A DNA stretch of 48,487 nt from a virus. The stretch covers positions 1 through 48,487 of IMG/VR virus record IMGVR_UViG_3300033150_001984, one strand, 5' to 3'. The notes beneath the pieces were generated by a model that did not search any database, was not told the origin of the DNA, and was given only the letters and a program-made list of their open reading frames with translations. Positions 5,456 to 13,692 of the stretch are shown in pieces. The translations under genes were made by a program, and so were the position numbers. Position 1 is the first letter of the stretch. Each line of letters opens with the position of its first letter.

Positions 5456-8400
5456 TCATTCCGAATCATTCTTTTTTGGTTCCTTTCCTATATTTGTATC
5501 TATTCCAGCAACAGTGAGATAAGCATTTAGTAATTTAACAGATTCTGGAATAATTGATGTTTCGTCTTCTTCTCTTATAAAATTAGCTTCAATGGTTTTC
5601 TTTATGTATTCATTCTTCAAATCAATACAATCAGATTTGGTCGTTAAAAACTCATGAAGATTTTTAGGCGCATCATGAGCTATTAAACAACTTGTTTCCA
5701 TTTCCCCTAGACGTTGACCCCCTTCGTTTTTTCTTCCTCCTAATGGTTGCATTGTTCGTCTAGCATATCCAGATATAGATCTTCCAGAAAGCCTAGATTC
5801 TGCTAAATGAACCATTTTAAAGAAATACATTGAGCCGACTGCAATTTTGTTTTGCAGTTCTTGCCCTGAAACTGGATCATAAATTTTTTGTCGAAACTTA
5901 GTATTTGTGTACTGCAATGCTTTTTTAACATCTGATAAATCAACCGATTCAAATGGAGGTTGCAGAATATATAAATCTTGAATAAATTTTTCGTCAATTT
6001 CTCTAGTTAGTAATTGGTTTTCTAATTGAGTTTTATACCATTTGTTTTCTGTTTTATCAATTATATCAATATAATCAAGTAAATACTTTTTAATTTTATT
6101 TTGATTGTTCTTTTCTTTTATCATTTTCATTAATTCTTTCTTCAAATCTAAAACTGACATTCCTAAATGCAATTCATATAATTGTCCTATGTTCATTCTG
6201 GATATTATACCAAGAGGATTTATACAAATATCAACATGCTCTCCATTTTCTAACTTAGGCATTTTCTCATGCGGTACAATGGATGCGATAACACCCTTAT
6301 TACCATGCCTATTTCCAATCTTATCTCCAGTTTGAATTTTCCTAAAGAAAATTCCAAACATCTCAACTCTAATTCCTTCTATTAATTCACCTTTTATTTT
6401 AAACTTTCCAGTATTTGAGAACTTATCAAACCCTCTATCTTTTATAACTTTCTTTGCATCTTCTTTTGATAAAACACTAAGTATAGCCTTTTTGATATTA
6501 TTTTCTTTTTCAATTTGTTTTTCGATTGTTGACGTAACCCAGGAATTATATTCCTGAACTTCAGTATTCCATTTGTTTGCATAAATATTCATATCAGTTA
6601 TAATAATTTCTTTTTTGAAACTTAACTCAGTTGGATCGTTAAATACTGAATCAAAATCAAAGTTTCCAGTAGGTATTTCTTTCAATTTTGCATAAGGGAA
6701 TCCAGCTTTTACTATATCAAAAAGGTTCGGCACTGGTTTATATTTGGTATCATCTAACGTTAACAAAACTTTGTTTGATGGAATATTAAAAGATAAGTCT
6801 TCATAGTGCATAGATGTTAGTAAATCATCTTTCACTAACCGATCAGATATTACAATTCCATCCTCATAATTATAACCGTAATAAACCATAACCGCAGTTA
6901 ATAATTCTTTGCCAAACTGAATTCTGCCATTATTGCAAAATAGACTTTCAGCTAGTATTTGACCTTGTTTAACTTTATCTCCAACTTTAACATAGATTTT
7001 CATCATATCTAAATTTCCAGTATATATTTTTCTATACTCAATGTTAAAAATGTCAACTGTTTTATCATCATAAACTACAATCATAATAGTATTATCTAAA
7101 TAAGTGACTTCCCCATTCTTCTTTGCAACTTTTACAAATTGTGTTTTGTTCGTATATAATCCTTCGCAGCCACTTTGAATTAACGGTTGATCAAAGTTTC
7201 TTAACATAATTGACTGTCTCATTTGAGAAACAGCCATTTGTAATCTAGTTTGATCATCATGGCTTAGTAAAGGAACCATGGATACTGGAATGGAAATTGG
7301 TTGTTTTTGACAAGCATCTTGAAATCTAAAATCATCAGATAGTTTAACATTAGGAATTAGATTTTGTAAAATGCCGCAATTATCTCTATCTGGAGTGTCA
7401 ACTGGACATAATCTTCCTTCCATTGATCGGTAAATATCTCTTAAATGCTCAGGAACATTTTCCCGATCAAACCCTCCAGGGCCAACCAAACTAGTTCTAG
7501 ATAATTTAGTTAGTTCATCAATCGGATTTATAGCAAAATCAAACTGGATTATATCTGAAACATTACATGCATTTAATATCTGAGTAGAATTAATATTAAA
7601 CTTTGGTTGTCTGGAAGTTCTGTTACTAATGCATAAATCAAAAACTATTTTTGCAAGCTTGGATGTGACTATATATTCCCAGCATCTAAGTCTTTTATTT
7701 GTTAAATCCAAATCATCTACATAATTGCCTCGTATCACATAAATAAGTTCTTCTATCACTGAGGATGTATGAAAAAACTTTACTGACATAATATCAGTTT
7801 TCATAATTAAATCCAGTGCGTAAACTACATCCTCCCCTTTTGATTTCTTGTTATACTTGCTATATTGTTGACCTAACTCTAAGATAAAATCATCTTGAGT
7901 AAACCCTGAAGATTCATCATAATAGATTCTTAAATCATACAATAATTTATCATACATCTTTTCTAAATTTAAAGAATCTTCATTGATGTTTTTAACGTCA
8001 AACTTGTCAATGATATAATCTGGACCATAGTATGCATACATAAGAAGAGATAAAGGAACTTTTTTCCCTAAAAAACTTAATCTAATAAAAGGAACCTCTT
8101 TGCTTTCAAATACCATCAATGTTGCCACATTTGTTCTTAATTTAATATTTTTTCCTCTAGTAATTAGAGGAATATCAAATAATTGAAAAAATGGAATTTT
8201 TCTTCTTCCATTTATTATTATATATTGATCATCAATTAATTTTGGAATTAATATACTTAAATCAATTTCATTGTTTCCTTTTTTCAATATAATAGTTAAG
8301 TTTTCCTTAATAGTTTGATACAATTCACCATTTGATTTTCTAGAATCTTTTATTTCAAACTTAGCAACTTCAAATCCTAGTTCTTCTGCTGGCACTAGAA

Positions 8401-8497
8401 TCTGTCTACAAATATCTAACATTTTCCCATGATCTATTTTTCTAATATCAAATATATTTTTTTCGGACAACGAATAATTCGGATTGTTAAAGTCCAT
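5456..8497 (-). CDS. RNA polymerase beta-like subunit, set 1
   Basis: A 1013-residue homologue of the bacterial RNA polymerase beta subunit. Recognisable blocks are NYEDGIVISDRL (roughly 545-560), GDKIGNRHGNKG (around 725), which is the conserved beta motif near the active centre, and GGQRLGEMETS (around 925) near the C-terminus, all in the order of cellular beta. The N-terminal lobe is reduced compared with the roughly 1150-1350 residues of bacterial beta. In phiKZ-like phages this subunit is split into two chains; here it is one. The ATG at 8497 has AGGAGGT ten bases upstream. The beta' gene lies 15 bases upstream, so the two are made together. No alpha, omega or sigma is seen. Set 2 (33235-40341) is a diverged second copy. 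Confidence 0.93.
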   Translation of the reverse strand: MDFNNPNYSLSEKNIFDIRKIDHGKMLDICRQILVPAEELGFEVAKFEIKDSRKSNGELYQTIKENLTIILKKGNNEIDLSILIPKLIDDQYIIINGRRKIPFFQLFDIPLITRGKNIKLRTNVATLMVFESKEVPFIRLSFLGKKVPLSLLMYAYYGPDYIIDKFDVKNINEDSLNLEKMYDKLLYDLRIYYDESSGFTQDDFILELGQQYSKYNKKSKGEDVVYALDLIMKTDIMSVKFFHTSSVIEELIYVIRGNYVDDLDLTNKRLRCWEYIVTSKLAKIVFDLCISNRTSRQPKFNINSTQILNACNVSDIIQFDFAINPIDELTKLSRTSLVGPGGFDRENVPEHLRDIYRSMEGRLCPVDTPDRDNCGILQNLIPNVKLSDDFRFQDACQKQPISIPVSMVPLLSHDDQTRLQMAVSQMRQSIMLRNFDQPLIQSGCEGLYTNKTQFVKVAKKNGEVTYLDNTIMIVVYDDKTVDIFNIEYRKIYTGNLDMMKIYVKVGDKVKQGQILAESLFCNNGRIQFGKELLTAVMVYYGYNYEDGIVISDRLVKDDLLTSMHYEDLSFNIPSNKVLLTLDDTKYKPVPNLFDIVKAGFPYAKLKEIPTGNFDFDSVFNDPTELSFKKEIIITDMNIYANKWNTEVQEYNSWVTSTIEKQIEKENNIKKAILSVLSKEDAKKVIKDRGFDKFSNTGKFKIKGELIEGIRVEMFGIFFRKIQTGDKIGNRHGNKGVIASIVPHEKMPKLENGEHVDICINPLGIISRMNIGQLYELHLGMSVLDLKKELMKMIKEKNNQNKIKKYLLDYIDIIDKTENKWYKTQLENQLLTREIDEKFIQDLYILQPPFESVDLSDVKKALQYTNTKFRQKIYDPVSGQELQNKIAVGSMYFFKMVHLAESRLSGRSISGYARRTMQPLGGRKNEGGQRLGEMETSCLIAHDAPKNLHEFLTTKSDCIDLKNEYIKKTIEANFIREEDETSIIPESVKLLNAYLTVAGIDTNIGKEPKKNDSE

Positions 8498-8512
8498 ACT
8501 TTAGTATACCTC

Positions 8513-11215
8513 CTATAAAATTTCACCGCAAAGAATTTTATCTAAGATTCCTCGATATTCTCCACTATATATAATACCTCTTAGTATGTTTTTTCTCGGA
8601 TTAGAAAATGCTAATCCTAATAACCAACTTTCATGGCTCGGAACCGATTGAATACTATAAAATACAGGTTTATGATTTTCTCTATCTTTTAATAACCTCC
8701 ATTTTTTAAGTTTATCGCTCCACATTAATTGAGAAACTACACATTCAAAATGAACATGATGAATTTTTCGATTGCTATTATATATTTCAAATAATCTTGA
8801 AACTAAAGTTTCCGCATCAGTTTTTGAGGTATCATGCATTAACTTTGAAGTTTCGCTCAAATCCCCAACAATATCTTGTTGAATCATATTAACTTCTTTC
8901 GTGTTTTTCATATGAGCAACACCAGATGTGTGGAATGTTCTTAAAACTAACTGAGTATTACATTCCCCTAAACTCTGCGCTGCGATTATTCCTATATATT
9001 TTGAAGAAATTGTTTTATGTAAATCCCCATAACAAACATGACATATGTTTTCATTTTTGCAATATATTGGGCTTCTTATTTTAAGCTTTTTTCCGATAAG
9101 CGATAAACAATTATCATCTGTTATTTTATGCAAAGATCCATCTTTGAAGTAATATCTATCAATTAACATTTTTGCTTTTCTTTCCGAATCCACATTCACT
9201 AATAAATAATCGGTTGTTCCACAATCAACCATTTTTTCATCTAGTTTTAGATTAGCACAAGTAAATATTAGTTTTCTGGACAAATACCCAGAAATTCCAG
9301 TATTCAGCGCAACATCCAAAAGTCCTTTTCTGCAACCATATGTTGAAACAAAGAACTCTTTTTCTGTCAAGCCGCTAAGTAAACTATTTTTAATAGGAAC
9401 ATCTAAAATTACTCCCTTAAAGTTAGATATAAATCCTCTTGTCAAAACTATTTGTCTAGCTTGATCCCAACTACCTCTGGCTCCAGATTCAATCATATAA
9501 GAATAATTGAATTTCTTCTTTAACGAACTTAACGTATCATCAGATAAAACTTTTGCTAATCTTTCTATGTTATTTTTTGGTTTATACAATTCTTGTCTAA
9601 TTTCATCAGATTCTTCTATATCACACAAATCAAGAGACAGGGTGGATCCAAATAAAGTCGCATATTTAAATCCTATCTTTTTTATGTTATCTATTACATT
9701 AGATGCTATTTCTATTGGATATGTGTCTTTTATAGTTCCTAAGATTTTTATTAGTTCTTTTTTCTTAACTGGATAATCTATAACTTCAAAGTCTTCTGGC
9801 AAACACTCATTAAATATTTTTTGAGATTCAGTTATTTCTTTATTCTTGTAATTAGTTTTTTCTTGTAGTGAATTAAATAAATTTGAAGTTAGCGAATATA
9901 TTCCGAGAATAATATCTTGACTCGGAGACGTTGACAATTTCTTGTTTGCCGGATTTGTCAGATTTTTTGTTATTAATAATTTATCAATAACTTCTTGTTT
10001 TGCTTCCTCACTTATCGGTATATAAACCGCCATTTGATCACCATCAAAATCTGCATTAAATCCTGGGCAAGCCAATGGATGAATTTTGATAACATTTTCC
10101 ATAGAAACTTTAATTCTAAATCCCAACATATTTAATCTATGTAAAGATGGTTGTCTATTTAAAATACATACTTCATCTTTGGCCATTTCTTGACATAAAT
10201 CAAATAAAACTGGATAATTATAATCAATGCATTTATCTATATAATCAATCGCATCGTTTAGAATTTTAAATGTTTCTTGTTCTATTAATTTTTTAGAAAT
10301 TTTTAACTTAAACAGTTCAAGAAACATAGTATAAGGCAATATGCATTCATCCAATTCTAACGTTGGTTCTGGCGCAATAACTGCACGGCCAGAAAAATCA
10401 ATTCTCTTTCCTAAGATATTTCCTCTAATCAACCCTTCTTTTTTAGCTAACTTAGCTAAAATATTTACATATAACTCGTTAATATCTTTTTGTAATTGCC
10501 TATAATAATTATAATAAAGCTGCTTATCTTTGTTAATATTTAAAATAGTATTTTCCATAGCTTCTTTTTTAGTAAGAATTTGCATATAGTATCTATTAAT
10601 CTTATCCACTTGATTACTATTTCTGGCTTTTGGAGAAGCTGGTCTTAAATCAGGCGGAAGAACAATAACTTCATTTATTATTAGTTTGTCTAAATTATCT
10701 TTTATAATCGTCCATTCTTCATAACCATCATTTGATAAAGTTTCACTTAGCCATCTTACAAGCTCATAAATAGCATCTGTTCTTTCCCATGTTTTGCTAT
10801 TTTTAGGAATATTTTCTTTATTTGTAGTCACAGAAATATTCCCATCAGATTCATATAATATTGATTGTTCGTCTCTCATTAAAGAATCTAAAAGATTCTT
10901 TACATAACTACCGCCAATTTCACATAGTAAATCATACACAATCGGGTTCACAACAGGGATAGGTAATTCAATTTTGGCAAACCGCCTTCTCCGTTCATTT
11001 GCACTTACGGCTTCCACTCCACATACTTTACAAACGAACCCTTTTTTTGAGACGCCGTAATACTCTCCACATGCGCATGTATAATTCTTTACGGGACCAA
11101 AAATCTGTTCCGAAAACAATCCTTCTGAGTGAAACTTTTTCTTGTCGATCAATTTTGTTGTTGAAACGCATTTCATATGTTTGCAGAAATTTTTCACGTC
11201 CAATAGATTCGGCAT
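8513..11215 (-). CDS. RNA polymerase beta'-like subunit, set 1
   Basis: A 900-residue beta' homologue and catalytic partner of the beta-like protein. N-terminal SEGLFSEQIFGP and a zinc-binding pair (CACG and CKVCG) match the beta' clamp start. GKRIDFSGRAVI precedes LNRQPSLHRLNMLG, and FNADFDGDQMA at about 387-394 supplies the three Asp that hold catalytic magnesium. A second Cys cluster (CKNENICHVC) and AAQSLGECNTQLVLRTFH match the C-terminal half. It is shorter than bacterial beta' (about 1200-1400). I start at the ATG at 11215, which has GGGAGGAC upstream; the longer frame to 11260 lacks this. Its first 188 bases overlap the end of the upstream gene. Confidence 0.93.
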   Translation of the reverse strand: MPNLLDVKNFCKHMKCVSTTKLIDKKKFHSEGLFSEQIFGPVKNYTCACGEYYGVSKKGFVCKVCGVEAVSANERRRRFAKIELPIPVVNPIVYDLLCEIGGSYVKNLLDSLMRDEQSILYESDGNISVTTNKENIPKNSKTWERTDAIYELVRWLSETLSNDGYEEWTIIKDNLDKLIINEVIVLPPDLRPASPKARNSNQVDKINRYYMQILTKKEAMENTILNINKDKQLYYNYYRQLQKDINELYVNILAKLAKKEGLIRGNILGKRIDFSGRAVIAPEPTLELDECILPYTMFLELFKLKISKKLIEQETFKILNDAIDYIDKCIDYNYPVLFDLCQEMAKDEVCILNRQPSLHRLNMLGFRIKVSMENVIKIHPLACPGFNADFDGDQMAVYIPISEEAKQEVIDKLLITKNLTNPANKKLSTSPSQDIILGIYSLTSNLFNSLQEKTNYKNKEITESQKIFNECLPEDFEVIDYPVKKKELIKILGTIKDTYPIEIASNVIDNIKKIGFKYATLFGSTLSLDLCDIEESDEIRQELYKPKNNIERLAKVLSDDTLSSLKKKFNYSYMIESGARGSWDQARQIVLTRGFISNFKGVILDVPIKNSLLSGLTEKEFFVSTYGCRKGLLDVALNTGISGYLSRKLIFTCANLKLDEKMVDCGTTDYLLVNVDSERKAKMLIDRYYFKDGSLHKITDDNCLSLIGKKLKIRSPIYCKNENICHVCYGDLHKTISSKYIGIIAAQSLGECNTQLVLRTFHTSGVAHMKNTKEVNMIQQDIVGDLSETSKLMHDTSKTDAETLVSRLFEIYNSNRKIHHVHFECVVSQLMWSDKLKKWRLLKDRENHKPVFYSIQSVPSHESWLLGLAFSNPRKNILRGIIYSGEYRGILDKILCGEIL

Positions 11216-11609
11216 ATTTTGTCCTCCCTTCATTATAGTATCTAAAATCCTTGTCATCAACTACTTTAATCTTATTATGTAATATATCATATGCAATATA
11301 ATCAATCCATATTGAACTATTACAATTATATACAGATAAACAAATTGCTTTGATTTTTTCTAATAAACGATCATCAAAGTGCCTAGCTTTAACGGTACGA
11401 GGTAAACATATTTCATTATATTTATCCATATTAGCATGAAAACCAGAAATATCAATACCACATAAAATATTAGAGGGTGAAAATCTAACAAATATTTTTT
11501 TAACACAATATTTATCTAGAGCTTCTGTCACAGAATAAAATCGATTCCCGTACATGATATACTCTACGGGCATGTTTACGTCTATATCAAGAATTTTAAA
11601 GTCGCCCAT
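11028..11609 (-). CDS. Unknown protein (193 aa) overlapping the beta' gene
   Basis: A 193-residue frame from ATG 11609 (GGGAG eight bases upstream, two bases after the stop of the second E1-like gene). Its 3' third overlaps the beta' start by 188 bases in another frame, an unusually long overlap for this compact genome. The N-terminal two thirds (MGDFKILDIDVNMPV, CGIDISGFHANMDKYNE, IDYIAYDILHNKIKVVDD) look like a folded alpha/beta protein. The C-terminal overlapping part is basic (Arg/Lys-rich). I see no known family. Its position between the ubiquitin-like cassette and polymerase set 1 makes a role with either possible. Confidence 0.55.
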   Translation of the reverse strand: MGDFKILDIDVNMPVEYIMYGNRFYSVTEALDKYCVKKIFVRFSPSNILCGIDISGFHANMDKYNEICLPRTVKARHFDDRLLEKIKAICLSVYNCNSSIWIDYIAYDILHNKIKVVDDKDFRYYNEGRTKYAESIGREKFLQTYEMRFNNKIDRQEKVSLRRIVFGTDFWSRKELYMRMWRVLRRLKKRVRL

Positions 11610-11610
11610 G

Positions 11611-12483
11611 CTATGCACTCCCATCAAATGGTGTAATGAATAGTTTATTTGATGATAACCTTAAAATAAAACTTGAGAAATTTAAATCAGACACTTTTTC
11701 ACATAGAATTTTTACACATGAATTAGAATCAGTAAACGAATCTTTCTTAATTTTTTCTATTGGAATTCCTTCGTAACATATAATTATATCTTTATTTTTG
11801 TTTTCTTCAACTATTTTTTTTTCAATCGCTGCTATGTTAACAAACTTATCTTCACCAGGAATTTCTTCCCGAATATAATCTAGGTCATTTACTTGCTGCT
11901 TTTCAATCTCTCTTTTTAAATATAATATTCGGTCGTATTTATCTTTCATAGAAAAGATTTTGTTATGATCTAGTTCAACAATATTGTTTTTCAATATAGG
12001 GTAAAAATACTGAAGTGATAGTCTCGAAACGAATGATGCTTTATATAACTCGTCTGCTTTAATTTCAAACGAATAAGTAGATGAAATATAAGAATAATTT
12101 TTTGGTTCATTAAGGCAATCAATAACCAAACTTTCATTAGGATTTAGAATTAAAAGTTTAATATCATAACTTATACCTTCATACGAAATATCTCTGCAAT
12201 CTATAATCAAATCATAATATTCACTGTTTTTTTCTTGATATTTATATGGAATTCCAATAAATCTTTTATCTTTTAATATATCAGCAGACAAACAGTTTAC
12301 TTTTAACTTTCCAATATGATATTTTTTGTATATTGTATTTTGTTTCTCTATGTTTTTTTCAGTGACTTTATCAAAATCATAACATACTAATGCTTTAATT
12401 GTTTTTACTTTAAGCAACTCTTTACATAAAAATCCTCCAAGGCTTCCTGCGCCAACTACACACAGTGTTTTATTATTAAGCAT
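11611..12483 (-). CDS. Second ThiF/E1-like Rossmann protein
   Basis: A 290-residue protein with an N-terminal nucleotide-binding motif VVGAGSLGG (residues 9-17), a YDFDKVTEKNIEKQN segment matching the DxDxVxxxNLxRQ block of ThiF/E1 enzymes, and LIIDCRD in place of the usual D(N/C)xDxxxxR. This is the adenylation fold of E1, MoeB and ThiF, but the Arg finger is replaced by Lys and no clear catalytic Cys is seen, so it may be a degenerate partner like the inactive half of a heterodimeric E1. The frame extends upstream to 12552, but those residues come from the terminator; GGAGA before the ATG at 12483 fixes the start. It follows the ubiquitin-like gene. Confidence 0.7.
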   Translation of the reverse strand: MLNNKTLCVVGAGSLGGFLCKELLKVKTIKALVCYDFDKVTEKNIEKQNTIYKKYHIGKLKVNCLSADILKDKRFIGIPYKYQEKNSEYYDLIIDCRDISYEGISYDIKLLILNPNESLVIDCLNEPKNYSYISSTYSFEIKADELYKASFVSRLSLQYFYPILKNNIVELDHNKIFSMKDKYDRILYLKREIEKQQVNDLDYIREEIPGEDKFVNIAAIEKKIVEENKNKDIIICYEGIPIEKIKKDSFTDSNSCVKILCEKVSDLNFSSFILRLSSNKLFITPFDGSA

Positions 12484-12530
12484 ATTCTCCTCGTTCTTTT
12501 TATATAAAACACATCTGAAACGGTTCTGAA

Positions 12531-12576
12531 AAAAAAAAATAGAGAGGGGCATAATAGCCCCTCTCTATTTTTTTTT
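12531..12576 (-). terminator. Strong rho-independent terminator, symmetric
   Basis: AGAGAGGGGC and GCCCCTCTCT form a perfect stem around the six-base loop ATAATA, flanked by matching A and T runs so that pairing extends to about 20 bases. It would terminate transcription from either direction. It lies directly after the stop of the ubiquitin-like gene at 12582 and before the second E1-like gene, and so divides the cassette into two transcription units or sets their relative levels. Confidence 0.9.
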
Positions 12577-12581
12577 ATTTT

Positions 12582-12989
12582 TTATCCTTTTTGTCCAGAG
12601 GGTTTTACGAACTCAAGATTATCACCTGATTTCAGTACATAATCCTTTTCCACGCTTTCGCCATTAACTAAAGGCGAAGTTACGCTATCAATGTTTAAGA
12701 TTTCTGACAAAACGTTTGCTACTTCGCTAACCGTTTTCCCACAAACAGGAAACTCATCCGAATTTGCTCCGCAGCTAACTCTGATTAAAGACTTCCAATT
12801 ATTATCCTCTCTTTCAGATGAGATATTAAAATCAATTTCATCGATTCTATTATCATTTGATTGTCTTTGCATAATAGCTTCAATGATCTCATGTTTCCTT
12901 TTCTTCGTGTATCCAACTATGTTCAAGCTAACAACAAGTTTTCTGAGTGCATTCACAGTCATAGCATTCAAAGATTCGTACGTATACAT
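12582..12989 (-). CDS. SAP-like domain fused to a ubiquitin-like beta-grasp protein
   Basis: A 135-residue protein in two parts. Residues 1-42 (ESLNAMTVNALRKLVVSLNI and then KKRKHEIIEAIM) look like a SAP/HeH-type helical motif, usually nucleic-acid-binding. Residues about 66-135 look like a ubiquitin-like/MoaD-type beta-grasp domain: strand SLIRVSCG, helix TVSEVANVLSEILN, then PLVNGESVEKDYVLKSGDNL and a C-terminus FVKPSGQKG ending in Gly. The VNG...D..L..GD pattern and the GxKG tail match my memory of the PRTRC plasmid protein C family. A free terminal Gly is what an E1 adenylates. The ATG at 12989 has AGGAG. The gene lies 12 bases after the E1 gene and is followed by a strong terminator. Confidence 0.8.
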   Translation of the reverse strand: MYTYESLNAMTVNALRKLVVSLNIVGYTKKRKHEIIEAIMQRQSNDNRIDEIDFNISSEREDNNWKSLIRVSCGANSDEFPVCGKTVSEVANVLSEILNIDSVTSPLVNGESVEKDYVLKSGDNLEFVKPSGQKG

Positions 12990-13001
12990 TTAGTTCTCCT
13001 T

Positions 13002-13691
13002 CTAAATTGTTTTAGTTTTTCTTACTTTTGGGGCCACATTCATTTTTTCCATATCAAAATAAATTTCCGATATTTTAACATTGTTCAAAATAACAACATT
13101 ATAAAACATCCAACACATTATAGTAGCAACTGAAAGGTTAGCAAAGAATAACTGGGGTTCTGATTTTGACAATTCTTCACAAGACATTTCTTCGGGCGAT
13201 TTATCCTTTGGATGTTCAATCTCAGGATGATAATCCGTAAGTCTTGGAGTTATATTTTTATTTCCTTTTTTTACAAATAACTGAACATTGCCATCATAAA
13301 ATTCATTACCTCCAGAAATAAGAATAATATCGTTTAAACCAGAAACATAATCAGAAACTATTTTTCTTGTTCTATGATTATCAACAGACAAAATAACAAT
13401 ATCTTTATCATGTATCATGGTTTCAATATTTCCTTCGTTAACATAAAATTGTATGTTATCATATTTTATCGATGTGAACTTTTTAGATAACTCATCTGAT
13501 TTAATAAAAGATTTATTACCATACTCAAAAAACTCTTGCCTCTCTAGATTTTTAGGTTGATATTCATCCCCATCAATCAGAGTAATAGACACATCAAATT
13601 TATTTTGATAATTTAAGAATCTAGATACTTTATCAACAAATAATCCGCCAACACCTCCGATTCCAACAACTTTAATATTAAGGTTATCCAT
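13002..13691 (-). CDS. ThiF/E1-like activating enzyme, PRTRC type
   Basis: A 229-residue E1-like enzyme expected to adenylate the C-terminal Gly of the neighbouring ubiquitin-like protein. It shows GIGGVGG at 10-16 for ATP binding, LIDGDEYQPKNLERQ at 38-52 (Asp42, Asn48, Arg51, Gln52) and VDNHRTR at 103-109. GNEFYDGNVQLFV and a late MSCEELSKSEPQLFFAN (Cys171) follow the arrangement I know from PRTRC ThiF proteins, where that Cys precedes a QxLFxN segment; Cys171 is the best catalytic-Cys candidate. The start at 13691 is chosen for GAGG nine bases upstream; the JAMM gene ends at 13693, so the two are translationally coupled. Confidence 0.85.
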   Translation of the reverse strand: MDNLNIKVVGIGGVGGLFVDKVSRFLNYQNKFDVSITLIDGDEYQPKNLERQEFFEYGNKSFIKSDELSKKFTSIKYDNIQFYVNEGNIETMIHDKDIVILSVDNHRTRKIVSDYVSGLNDIILISGGNEFYDGNVQLFVKKGNKNITPRLTDYHPEIEHPKDKSPEEMSCEELSKSEPQLFFANLSVATIMCWMFYNVVILNNVKISEIYFDMEKMNVAPKVRKTKTI

Positions 13692-13692
13692 T

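Noticed and set aside
11216-11260. Longer start of the set 1 beta' gene
   Set aside because: The extra 15 residues have no ribosome-binding site, while GGGAGGAC sits correctly before the ATG at 11215, and beta' homology starts there.
12484-12552. Longer start of the second E1-like gene
   Set aside because: The extra N-terminal residues (MPLSIFFFQ and following) are translated from the terminator stem; the ATG at 12483 has a good GGAGA site.
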